Shown here: one piece after another, positions 16,200 through 24,066 of the stretch
Position numbering within the stretch: the first letter of the stretch is position 1
Layout: each line of letters starts with the position of its first letter
DNA from: an uncultured Pelagibacteraceae bacterium
GTDB lineage: Bacteria; Pseudomonadota; Alphaproteobacteria; Pelagibacterales; Pelagibacteraceae
Reading direction: 5' to 3'
Length of the DNA: 36,772 nt
Assembly: GCA_902522525.1 (NCBI GenBank)
Contig: CABYVU010000011.1
Location: 1 to 36,772 of the forward strand
Notes under the pieces: generated by a model
What the model was told of the DNA's origin: nothing
What the model saw: the letters and a program-made list of their open reading frames with translations, nothing else
The model's database searches: none
Program-made: the position numbers and the translations under genes

Positions 16200-17285
16200 T
16201 TACTTTTTTAGTTTAGCTAATCTTGTATCATTCCAATTAGAATAAAACCTTCTAATCATAGCAGCACCAACTCCAAGCACTACAGCTAGCAACACAGATG
16301 TGAGACCATAAAATATTGGCATATCTTCTGAAAAATTTAAAATAAATTTACTTAGGGCTCCTAAATTATCACTTGTATTTGCAATAGCACTAATTGCATT
16401 ATCATCCTTAATAAATGTATCATAAGCAATAGCTATACCTACTAAAAGCAAAAGAATTGCTAAAATAGTTTTGAATTCTGAACTGTCAATTTTTTCACCT
16501 ATTTTTTGTCCAAACTGCACTCCAATTATTGATCCTAAGATTAAAACAAAAACTAAAATTAAATCTATAGTTCCATAGTTTAATGCATGGAGAATTGTTA
16601 CAATTGCGCTAACAAAGATAGTTACAAATAGAGATGTGCCTGGTATCAACCTTGTTGGCATTCCAATAATATAAATCATTGCTGGAACAAGTATAAAAGC
16701 GCCTCCAATACCCATAATCGCTGCTATGAAACCAACAATTAAACCAATTATAATTGGGGTAAACGCACTTTCATAAAGTTGAGATTTTTTAAAACGCATT
16801 CTCAAAGGTAATCCATGTATCCAATAGTGTTTATGCAATTTTTTTCTCTCAGTAATTTTTTTTCTAGCTTTATCAATTTCTGAAACACCTTGAATTAACA
16901 TAAAAGTTCCTAAAATTGCGAGGATGTACATATAAGCAAGAGAAATAACCACATTAATTTTTCCAATATCTTTAAAATATGAAAAAGTTATAATTCCTAG
17001 AACTGTTCCTACTATCCCACCAATTACAATCATGAAACCCATTTTATAATCAAGTGTCCCTTTGAGATAATGTGTTGTAGAACCTGAAACAGAGGTTCCA
17101 AGAATGTTACTTGCTTCATTAGGTACAGCATAAATAGGTGGAACACCTAAAAAAATTAAAAAAGGGGTCATTAAAAATCCACCACCAACTCCGAACAAGC
17201 CAGACAAAATTCCTACCACTAAACTTAAACCGAAGATAAAAAGTAAATTTATTTCAACTTGTGCTATTGGAAGAAAATATTCCAT
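16200..17285 (-). CDS. tauE: TauE/SafE (TSUP) family exporter, probable sulfite exporter
   Basis: The 361-residue protein has two inverted repeats of membrane helices with the family glycine motifs GLFGVGGGFLMTPFL in the first half and AAIMGIGGAFILVPAM in the second, separated by a basic cytoplasmic segment (about residues 133-165, RKKITERKK). A final hydrophobic helix near 320-345 is an extra at the C-terminus. TSUP proteins move small sulfur anions such as sulfite, thiosulfate or sulfoacetate. Here it sits between sulfite-producing (suyAB, xsc) and sulfite-oxidising (apr) genes, which strongly suggests sulfite or sulfate release. It is the last gene of the minus-strand apr set. Confidence 0.9.
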   Translation of the reverse strand: MEYFLPIAQVEINLLFIFGLSLVVGILSGLFGVGGGFLMTPFLIFLGVPPIYAVPNEASNILGTSVSGSTTHYLKGTLDYKMGFMIVIGGIVGTVLGIITFSYFKDIGKINVVISLAYMYILAILGTFMLIQGVSEIDKARKKITERKKLHKHYWIHGLPLRMRFKKSQLYESAFTPIIIGLIVGFIAAIMGIGGAFILVPAMIYIIGMPTRLIPGTSLFVTIFVSAIVTILHALNYGTIDLILVFVLILGSIIGVQFGQKIGEKIDSSEFKTILAILLLLVGIAIAYDTFIKDDNAISAIANTSDNLGALSKFILNFSEDMPIFYGLTSVLLAVVLGVGAAMIRRFYSNWNDTRLAKLKK

Positions 17286-17335
17286 ATGAAGTAACTATTC
17301 CTCTAAGAATACAAAGTCAATAAATATGAATATTT

Positions 17336-17482
17336 TTAGATAAAATTTTGGGCTGTGCTAAGAATTATAATACCCCAAGCAAAGAAGATAAAAAGGTATA
17401 AAAAAGATTTAATTATTTTGCTTAATTGATTTTCAAAGAATAAAGGTAATTTTTTTAAATTATTATTTATTATTTGAAACAT
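17336..17482 (-). CDS. Possible 48-residue single-helix membrane protein
   Basis: On the minus strand an ATG at 17480-17482 opens a 48-codon frame ending in TAA. The translation has an amphipathic N-terminus (MFQIINNNLKKLPLFF) and one strong membrane helix (about 25-42, with IKSFLYLFIFFAWG). It lies in the gap between the 116-residue gene and the tauE-like gene with about 50 bases either side, all on the same strand. The composition is protein-like, but the start has no clear Shine-Dalgarno sequence and no family is recognised. It could be a small subunit for the membrane-bound sulfur machinery, or chance. Confidence 0.42.
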   Translation of the reverse strand: MFQIINNNLKKLPLFFENQLSKIIKSFLYLFIFFAWGIIILSTAQNFI

Positions 17483-17532
17483 ACTCGCGGAATACCACAG
17501 GTTGTGATAAATGCAAATAATATTTTATCTGT

Positions 17533-17883
17533 TTAGAAAATAGTTGCCCCGAAGACTTTTACCTCTTCTCCTTCTTCACCAAGAACTAATCTTCCAAGAA
17601 AGTCACCTGGTATCTCAGTGCTAGTCTGTTTATATAAGATAGTTATATATAAGCCTCTTCTCAGACACCCTATTGCTTCACATCCCTCGGTTAAACTCGA
17701 AATCAATTTATTTCCTGCCCATTGTTTGCCAAGTTCAACCTCATTAGCTCCATACATCATTTGTGATGACAGATCTCTTGTAAATCCACCGTAATCTTTT
17801 ATGTTTGATGATTTAACTAGGTTTGCCCAAATAGGTTCGGCTATTTTAATAATTTCCTCATCGGATTTTTCTAATAAAGCCAT
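17533..17883 (-). CDS. Conserved-looking hypothetical protein downstream of aprA
   Basis: The 116-residue soluble protein starts 18 bases after the aprA stop, so it is very probably in the same transcript. The N-terminal half is helical (LLEKSDEEIIKIAEPIWANL), the centre has SSQMMYGANEVELGKQW, and the C-terminal half is beta-rich (LGRLVLGEEGEEVKVFGATIF). Two cysteines lie in TEGCEAIGCLRRG. No signal peptide, membrane helix or known sulfur-carrier motif (such as the DsrC C-terminal cysteine arm) is visible. The ligand-pocket-like size and its tie to aprA suggest an accessory or regulatory role in sulfite oxidation, which is inference only. Confidence 0.78.
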   Translation of the reverse strand: MALLEKSDEEIIKIAEPIWANLVKSSNIKDYGGFTRDLSSQMMYGANEVELGKQWAGNKLISSLTEGCEAIGCLRRGLYITILYKQTSTEIPGDFLGRLVLGEEGEEVKVFGATIF

Positions 17884-17901
17884 TTCGATGATCTATTGAA
17901 C

Positions 17902-19758
17902 TTAAGAAGCTTCTTTTTTCTCTTTTTCGTCAACTATGTGGTAAACAGGTGCCTTTTCCATAGTAAACTTACCAGTTTTAGGGTCTCTTCTAGATAGAGT
18001 GAGACAATGCCAATTTTCATCATCTAATTTCATATAATCCCCTCTATAATAATAACCTGGCCAACGAGTTTCTTGTCTGAACAAAGTATGCTCTGTTACA
18101 CATTGAGATGTAATTGTTCTATGTTTTAGCTCCCAAGCTCTCATAAGTTGGTGATAATCCTCAGCTCCAACATTTTCTAAATCCTCTTCAAGCCATGCAA
18201 GTAGCTCAAGGCCTTTTTTAAGAGTGTTTTCGTTCGTCATATAATTGTAGCTAATCCCGCCTACATACTCATCCATAATTTTTTGTAGTCTTTGTAAACC
18301 TTGGATTGGAGAAATGTAGCTTGGAGACACTGTTCCACCAGTTATTTCATTTCTTCCAACTGTATAATTTTCTAACGGCTTATATATAGCTTCCTTGAAT
18401 TCGTCACATTGTTTATCACTTACTTCAATATCATTTGCCTTTTGATCTTCTATATATTTTACAGCAGCTTTTGCAGCTAGTCTTCCTTCAGTAAAAGATC
18501 CAGATGAGAATTTATGGGCGCTTCCACCGACAGTATCTCCAGCGCCGAATAAGCCTTGAATTGTTGTCATTCTGTTATATCCCCAAAAATATTCGGGTGG
18601 AGATAAATCTTCTGGTCCACTCACCCATGCTCCTGAACATGTGGCGTGAGAACCCATAACATAAGGTTCCGATGTTGTTAACTCAGGGTTTGTGTACTTT
18701 GGATCTATATTTTGTGAAGCCCATACAACTGCTTGTCCAACTGTCATACCTAAGAAATTTTCCCATCCAACTGTTTCTAAGTGTGGATCTTGAAATGCTT
18801 CCTTCGTCACCATGTGAATTGGTCCGCCACCGGCCATTGTTTCTTGGATGAAAGCATGGTTACGTAAACATGTAGGAGTAGGATGATGATCAATATACTC
18901 TCCAACTAATTCTTTAGTTTTTTCGTACCATTTTTTCTCATAATTTTCACCGTTAGCATTTTGTGTATATGTTTTTAAATGTAAGAAATAAGCGCCAACC
19001 GGACCATACCCGTCTTTAAATCTACATAGAACAATTCTATTCTCCATTTGAGTCATTTTAGCTCCAGCAGCAATAGGTAATGCATATGCCGATCCATTAC
19101 TCCATGGAGCGTACCAAGTTCTTCCCATTCCTTCACCCACAGCTCTAGGTTTGAAAATATGTGAAGCTCCTCCAGCAGCAACAATAACTGTTTTTGATTT
19201 AAATACGTGGTAGTCACCTGTTCTCATATTAAATCCAACAGCTCCACCAACTCTATTTTCATTATTTTCGTCCATTAATAGATGGGTAATCATTATTCTA
19301 TTGTAAATTTTATCTGCTGATTTTTTTGCTGCCTCTGCAACAATTGGTTTATAACTTTCACCATGTATCATTATTTGCCATTTACCTTCTCTTTGGTATC
19401 TACCTGTCTCTTTATTTTTCATCATTGGCAAACCCCATTCATCAAACATATGAACAGTTGAATCTACGTGACGAGCCATGTCATATCCTAAATCTTCTCT
19501 GACCAATCCCATTAAATCATTTCTTGCATATCTTACATGGTCCTCAGGTTGGTTTTCACCCCATTGCATTCCCATGTAACAATTGATTGCATAAAGTCCC
19601 TGAGCAACTGCACCGCTTCTATCTATATTTGCTTTTTCAACACAAACTATTTTTAAATCTCTACCCCAATGTCTAGCTTCGAAAGTTGCACCAGTACCAG
19701 CCATTCCTCCACCAACAACTAAAACATCGCAATTTTCTACTATAGTTTTTCTAGCCAT
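17902..19758 (-). CDS. aprA: Adenylylsulfate reductase alpha subunit (flavoprotein)
   Basis: AprA binds FAD and interconverts APS with sulfite and AMP. The 618-residue protein has the GGGMAG dinucleotide motif at 16-21, the fumarate-reductase-like capping region, and FSSGSFTEGRLAAKAA near residue 410-425, typical of AprA. In an aerobic ocean bacterium with sulfite-producing genes next door the enzyme most likely runs in the oxidative direction (sulfite + AMP to APS). It overlaps the aprB stop by one base (TAATG at 19758), ensuring coupled synthesis. ATP sulfurylase, which would finish the route to sulfate, is not in the window. Confidence 0.96.
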   Translation of the reverse strand: MARKTIVENCDVLVVGGGMAGTGATFEARHWGRDLKIVCVEKANIDRSGAVAQGLYAINCYMGMQWGENQPEDHVRYARNDLMGLVREDLGYDMARHVDSTVHMFDEWGLPMMKNKETGRYQREGKWQIMIHGESYKPIVAEAAKKSADKIYNRIMITHLLMDENNENRVGGAVGFNMRTGDYHVFKSKTVIVAAGGASHIFKPRAVGEGMGRTWYAPWSNGSAYALPIAAGAKMTQMENRIVLCRFKDGYGPVGAYFLHLKTYTQNANGENYEKKWYEKTKELVGEYIDHHPTPTCLRNHAFIQETMAGGGPIHMVTKEAFQDPHLETVGWENFLGMTVGQAVVWASQNIDPKYTNPELTTSEPYVMGSHATCSGAWVSGPEDLSPPEYFWGYNRMTTIQGLFGAGDTVGGSAHKFSSGSFTEGRLAAKAAVKYIEDQKANDIEVSDKQCDEFKEAIYKPLENYTVGRNEITGGTVSPSYISPIQGLQRLQKIMDEYVGGISYNYMTNENTLKKGLELLAWLEEDLENVGAEDYHQLMRAWELKHRTITSQCVTEHTLFRQETRWPGYYYRGDYMKLDDENWHCLTLSRRDPKTGKFTMEKAPVYHIVDEKEKKEAS

Positions 19759-20228
19759 TAATAATAAACTCCTTTTTTAAAAGCACTCTTATCTACTTTT
19801 GGTAACTCTTTATTTGTATTTAATCCTTCTGGCTCTGAATATAATATTTGAGAATTAATTTCTCCTTGATTGGGCTTATCTCCCTCAGCTAATTTTGGAA
19901 TAAATTTACCCCAAGGCTTAGTAGTTATCGGCGACACAAAATTCTTTTCAGTTCCATTTCTAAATTTTATTCTCCAAGAAATTGTTCCTTTTTCTTCTTC
20001 TCTTCTAACTCTCACACTATGACCCATTGGAGCAAAATCTGCATAACCTCTTACATCAATTGCGTGGTTAGGACATGCTTTAACACATGAGTAGCATTCC
20101 CAACAAAAATTTGGCTCAATATTTTTTGCTCTTCTGATAGTTTCATCGATGTGCATTATATCTGATGGACAAATATCTACACAATGACCACAGCCATCGC
20201 ATCTTGTCATGTATACAAAAGTTGACAT
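19758..20228 (-). CDS. aprB: Adenylylsulfate reductase beta subunit (2x[4Fe-4S])
   Basis: The 156-residue protein has two complete ferredoxin cluster motifs: Cys10, 13, 16 and 20 (CDGCGHCVDICP) and Cys42, 45, 48 and 52 (CWECYSCVKACP). The C-terminal extension wraps AprA in known structures. It passes electrons between the AprA flavin and the membrane partner AprM. It lies between aprM (34 bases upstream) and aprA (overlapping by one base). Confidence 0.96.
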   Translation of the reverse strand: MSTFVYMTRCDGCGHCVDICPSDIMHIDETIRRAKNIEPNFCWECYSCVKACPNHAIDVRGYADFAPMGHSVRVRREEEKGTISWRIKFRNGTEKNFVSPITTKPWGKFIPKLAEGDKPNQGEINSQILYSEPEGLNTNKELPKVDKSAFKKGVYY

Positions 20229-20262
20229 AATTTATATTTTCTCCTTAAGGCTCTTTATCATA

Positions 20263-21063
20263 TTAATAATGTTTTGGCTCTTCTCTTTTTATACCTAGGC
20301 CAAATTGCTCAGGAGCGTCGGCCTCAGGTGGAAGATTATCTCTAGATCCATCAGCTTCAGCTAAATTTTTTTGTAAAGCGGCACCCGGTTTGTAAAACAT
20401 ATGAGCAAATTTAGACCAATATACACCTCCAAATAAAACTAAATTTGCAACTATAAATAAAGCTAAAAATACAAAATCATCCCATCTGCCTTGTAAGTTT
20501 AAAGATTGAAGATATGACCAAATTAATCCGAACAATGAGGATGCAATCAATGCAAGTACAAATAGGTCTGCTTGTATAATTCTATACCATGGTTGAGCTT
20601 CGGAGTAGACATCAACTCTTAAAAAAAACCAAAACCAACCTCCACCAAGAACTGTTAAAGCCGCACCAACATGCCAGATGATTGGCCAAAAAGCAGGTGT
20701 TACTGAATTTGGGGTAGTATAAAAAAATATCATCACAACTGATCCAATCCAAAACAAAATTGTTCCATACATTCCCATTACATGTGCCACTCTTCTTTTA
20801 CCTGCTCCAAGTTCTGATGTAGTAGCAATGTCGCTTGCTATAGTTTTTGAAATTACAGATATTCTCTCTCCTGTTGATAAGGTTTTTGTAGCTGATAATT
20901 TTGCTTTTTTTGCATTGTTAAAGAAATACTTCACATTTTTTTTATGAATAATATCCATAACTGTTCCAACTAGAACTAGTAAACCCATTAAAATTACAAA
21001 TGATTGCATCAAAAATGGTGGTACAGTCTCTGCGAGTATTAAAAATGGATTAGTTGATATCAT
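20263..21063 (-). CDS. aprM: AprM membrane anchor of APS reductase
   Basis: The 266-residue protein has five predicted membrane helices (about 17-38, 97-115, 126-148, 164-184 and 196-216) and histidines near membrane faces (94, 131, 221) that could bind haem, although haem content is not shown by sequence alone. AprM proteins occur in sulfur-oxidising bacteria in place of the QmoABC complex and are thought to link AprBA to the quinone pool. As first gene of the aprM-aprB-aprA set it has an AAGGA ribosome site upstream of the ATG. A weak promoter (TTGATC, 17 bases, TAGAAA) can be drawn in the 96-base upstream gap. Confidence 0.9.
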   Translation of the reverse strand: MISTNPFLILAETVPPFLMQSFVILMGLLVLVGTVMDIIHKKNVKYFFNNAKKAKLSATKTLSTGERISVISKTIASDIATTSELGAGKRRVAHVMGMYGTILFWIGSVVMIFFYTTPNSVTPAFWPIIWHVGAALTVLGGGWFWFFLRVDVYSEAQPWYRIIQADLFVLALIASSLFGLIWSYLQSLNLQGRWDDFVFLALFIVANLVLFGGVYWSKFAHMFYKPGAALQKNLAEADGSRDNLPPEADAPEQFGLGIKREEPKHY

Positions 21064-21159
21064 TGTGAATTTGTTCCTTCCGCATAAGATTTCTAGTACA
21101 CTTATTAAAATAGATCAACCGCGATATAATGACATTTCAACAGCTAATAATCGTAATTA

Positions 21160-21561
21160 TTATTTGGTTTTACGCACATAATGTTGTTTGGATAAAATTA
21201 CGCTTCTTACGCCACCTTGTGGATTGTCAACGTCTCCCGATCTTCTTGGAATCAGATGAATATGACAATGATTAATTGATTGTCCTGCAGTTTTACCAGA
21301 GTTTGATCCTATATTAAAACCTTCAATTGTTTTATCCTTATGCTCAAGTATTTTTTTAAGTTCTTTTAGAAGCGCATCACAAGCAAGAACTTCCTTATTA
21401 TTAAGTTCAAAATAATTTTCTACATGTCTTTTTGGAATAATTAAAGCATGATACTTTGAAACTGGGTAAGTATCATAACTAACATAAGCCAATTCATTTT
21501 CTAGCTCGAAATCATTGTTGGATATATTACAAAATAAACATGGGTTATTGGGATCTCTCAT
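21160..21561 (-). CDS. HIT-family hydrolase
   Basis: The 133-residue protein has the histidine triad at 98-102 (HCHIH) and an N-terminal CLFC pair (Cys8, Cys11) like zinc-binding HIT proteins. HIT proteins hydrolyse or transfer nucleoside phosphoramidates and related nucleotides; the physiological substrate is seldom clear. It is the last gene of a six-gene minus-strand set, three bases after the pabC stop. The neighbouring apr genes raise the thought of adenylylsulfate-related activity known in some HIT proteins, but the gene belongs to the upstream operon by spacing. Confidence 0.92.
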   Translation of the reverse strand: MRDPNNPCLFCNISNNDFELENELAYVSYDTYPVSKYHALIIPKRHVENYFELNNKEVLACDALLKELKKILEHKDKTIEGFNIGSNSGKTAGQSINHCHIHLIPRRSGDVDNPQGGVRSVILSKQHYVRKTK

Positions 21562-21564
21562 TTT

Positions 21565-22335
21565 TTAATTATAAATATATTTTTCTTTTTTAAACTCTTT
21601 TTCAAAAGTTTCGTACATTGAATTAAATATTTTGCTTTTTCTTCTCTTCCAATTGCTATCTACAATATAACTTGTAGAAACAACACCTTTGCCAGAACCA
21701 ACAAGCAAGATTTCATCAAATTGATTTAATTCTTTTAGATAAATATTTTTTTTAATAATATTAAATTTTTTTTCATAAAATTTAAGGTTTACTCCTCTAT
21801 AATATTTATTTTTTGCTGAGTAAATTTTGTTCTTTTTAACAAATAATAAATTTGAAGTTCCAGTTTCAAATATTTTATCATTTACACATAAAGCAATGTC
21901 TTCTTTTGAAGTATTCATTTTTGATAAATAACCTAGTATTTTTTTATATTTTAAATTTTTATATTCAGGTTTAACTCTTTCATAGTGGACTAATTTAATA
22001 CCAAATTTTTGCTTAGGTTTAACTCTATTTCTAAGTGATATTGAAATAGTTTTTTTATTTAAAGCAACTCTGAGTAAATGATTATAAGATTTAGTTTTAT
22101 CTATATTTTCATTTATTAGTTTTAATATTTTACTTTTTATTCCTTTATCATATATCTTATAAGCCTTTAATGATTTTATTAAATTATCAATGTGTGTTTT
22201 AAAAAAAAGAATTTTAGGTGGCTTATTATAGATCCACATTGTTGTAAAAACTCCATCCTTGTTCCATAGATCATCAAACTCAATTTCTTTAAAGTTTTTA
22301 CGCTGATAAGATTTTTTTAATAAGTATTTTACCAT
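21565..22335 (-). CDS. pabC: PLP fold-type IV enzyme, probable aminodeoxychorismate lyase
   Basis: The 256-residue protein belongs to class IV aminotransferases/lyases: a catalytic-lysine region LKYKKILGYL near residue 127, and FETGTSNLLFVK, the family phosphate-binding segment. In the PABA route it would release pyruvate from aminodeoxychorismate. The first about 13 codons overlap the end of pabA by 38 bases. The next methionine is too far inside the fold, so the overlapping start (or another nearby in-frame codon) seems needed. The very lysine-rich, asparagine-rich composition is like its pabA and pabB neighbours. Confidence 0.82.
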   Translation of the reverse strand: MVKYLLKKSYQRKNFKEIEFDDLWNKDGVFTTMWIYNKPPKILFFKTHIDNLIKSLKAYKIYDKGIKSKILKLINENIDKTKSYNHLLRVALNKKTISISLRNRVKPKQKFGIKLVHYERVKPEYKNLKYKKILGYLSKMNTSKEDIALCVNDKIFETGTSNLLFVKKNKIYSAKNKYYRGVNLKFYEKKFNIIKKNIYLKELNQFDEILLVGSGKGVVSTSYIVDSNWKRRKSKIFNSMYETFEKEFKKEKYIYN

Positions 22336-22855
22336 TATTTGTCAAAAAAGATTCTGGGTGAAACTGAAATCCATATACATCATCTTGAGTATTTTCGAAA
22401 CCCATTGCTATATCAGATTTAGTACATCTCATTGTGATATTAAATTTCTCTTTCATAAAAGGTTCTTTTAACTTGAGTGAATGGTACCTGCCAACTTTAA
22501 AAATTGAATTTTTTTTAAAAATAGAATGATTACTTGTAACTTTTACAGTCGATTGAAAACCATGATAAATATTTTTTTGTTGAATAATTTTTCCATTTTC
22601 GCTGTATAGGATCAATTGATAACCAAGACAAATACCAATAATTTTTTTTGTTCCTTTGTATTTATTATAAATATTTATAGATGTTAGGTAATCCTTGGGT
22701 GATCCTGGTCCAGGAGAAAATACAATTGTTTTAGATTTATCCAATAATTTTTTATTTATATCAAAGTAATTTGAGCAATACACTTCGTCAAATTCAGAAA
22801 ATTGATGAACTACATTCCAAGTAAATGAATCTTGATGATCAATAATATAAATCAT
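22298..22855 (-). CDS. pabA: Glutamine amidotransferase subunit (PabA/TrpG type)
   Basis: The 185-residue class I amidotransferase supplies ammonia from glutamine to the chorismate enzyme. It has SPGPGSP, the nucleophile Cys76 in GICLGYQ, and the His166/Glu168 pair in FHPES. Its ATG overlaps the pabB stop (ATGA, 22852-22855), so the two subunits are translationally coupled. PabA and TrpG are not separable by sequence alone; some bacteria use one subunit for both. Confidence 0.9.
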   Translation of the reverse strand: MIYIIDHQDSFTWNVVHQFSEFDEVYCSNYFDINKKLLDKSKTIVFSPGPGSPKDYLTSINIYNKYKGTKKIIGICLGYQLILYSENGKIIQQKNIYHGFQSTVKVTSNHSIFKKNSIFKVGRYHSLKLKEPFMKEKFNITMRCTKSDIAMGFENTQDDVYGFQFHPESFLTNNGKILIKKILSA

Positions 22856-24066
22856 TTAAATAATTCCAAAAGTGATTTTGCCTTGATAAAATTTTCATTG
22901 AATTCTTTCTTTGGATTGCTATCCAACACAACTCCAGATGCTGCAGATATTTCTGATCTATTTTTAAAATTTAAAATTGATCTAATAATTATATTAAACC
23001 TCATATCTTCATTAAATTTTATATACCCAAAACTCCCAGTAAAAATATTTCTATCTTCCTTTTCTTTTGAATTAAGTAATTCCAATGTTCTTATTTTAGG
23101 ACAACCAATTACAGATCCACCTGGCATCATTGACTTAATTATTTCTATAACAGTTGTTTTTTGATTTAATTTTCCAATAATACTAGTCACGTAATGATAT
23201 AGGTGCTTATATTCTTCTACATATTTTTGTTTTTTGATTTTTACTGTACCTGGTTTGCATATTTTAGATAAATCATTTCTCTCAAGATCAACAATCATAT
23301 TATGTTCTTTAGTTTCTTTGATGTTATTTCTAAAGAATTTGAGAGCTTTAGATTTTGTTGTATGTTTATTTTTTTTTAAGGTTCCCGCAATAGGTTTGGT
23401 ATTTATAAAATTACCAACTCGATTGATTAAAGTCTCAGGAGAACAGCTAACTATTGAATAATCTTTATCTCTAATCATAAATGATTCAGGCGAAGAATTA
23501 ATCTTCATTAGTTTCCAAAAGAAATTTACCGAATTAATTGTAGATTTATTTTTGTACTTTGTGCATATTTTAATTTGGTACGTTTCACCCTCTCTAATTT
23601 TTCTTGAAAATGCATCAAATATTTTTTGATATTTGCTAAAATCTAAATTGAGCTTAAAAGGGCTTAGAATTTTGGTTTTTTGAAAAACTTCATTGAATTG
23701 AGCTCTTTTTATATTTGAATGAATAGTAATTTTTTTTCTTATTTTAATTAAAGTTTCAGGTTTATAAAAAATACCCTCGTGAAATTTTAAATTTTTTTGG
23801 TTTTTTATAGATAAATTTAAAAGACTACATAAAATCTCATAACCAAAAAATCCCACATATAAGTCAGTTTCTTTTCTATATTTTTTTGAAGAAAAGCTAT
23901 GTAAAAATTTTGCAATATTATTTTTGTTAAGCGTTATCTTCTTTGAAAAATCAGTATAAATATTATAACCCCCGTCAACTTTATAAATAATAAGGGGCTT
24001 ATTTGACTTATAAAGTTTTTCTAAATATTTATTAAACTTAAGTTTATGCTGCCTGAACTCGTTCAA
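22852..24066 (-). CDS. pabB: Chorismate-binding enzyme, aminodeoxychorismate synthase component I-like
   Basis: The 404-residue protein has the chorismate-binding domain with ETYQIK, SCSPETLI, EHNMIVDLERNDL, HYVTSIIG and MPGGSVIGCPK. Length and a weak N-terminal domain without the tryptophan-binding LLES motif fit PabB better than TrpE, and the following pabA and pabC genes support PABA synthesis. One residue is odd: the active-site segment reads PIAGT (Ala227), the form usual in anthranilate synthase, whereas typical PabB has a lysine there (PIKGT). So the regiochemistry of amination is not certain from sequence. It overlaps the MFS gene by 23 bases. Confidence 0.82.
   Translation of the reverse strand: MNEFRQHKLKFNKYLEKLYKSNKPLIIYKVDGGYNIYTDFSKKITLNKNNIAKFLHSFSSKKYRKETDLYVGFFGYEILCSLLNLSIKNQKNLKFHEGIFYKPETLIKIRKKITIHSNIKRAQFNEVFQKTKILSPFKLNLDFSKYQKIFDAFSRKIREGETYQIKICTKYKNKSTINSVNFFWKLMKINSSPESFMIRDKDYSIVSCSPETLINRVGNFINTKPIAGTLKKNKHTTKSKALKFFRNNIKETKEHNMIVDLERNDLSKICKPGTVKIKKQKYVEEYKHLYHYVTSIIGKLNQKTTVIEIIKSMMPGGSVIGCPKIRTLELLNSKEKEDRNIFTGSFGYIKFNEDMRFNIIIRSILNFKNRSEISAASGVVLDSNPKKEFNENFIKAKSLLELFK

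Noticed and set aside
21145..21160. AATAAT-N4-ATTATT inverted repeat at the end of the HIT gene as a terminator
   Set aside because: Only A+T pairs, no U-tract; insufficient stability for termination.
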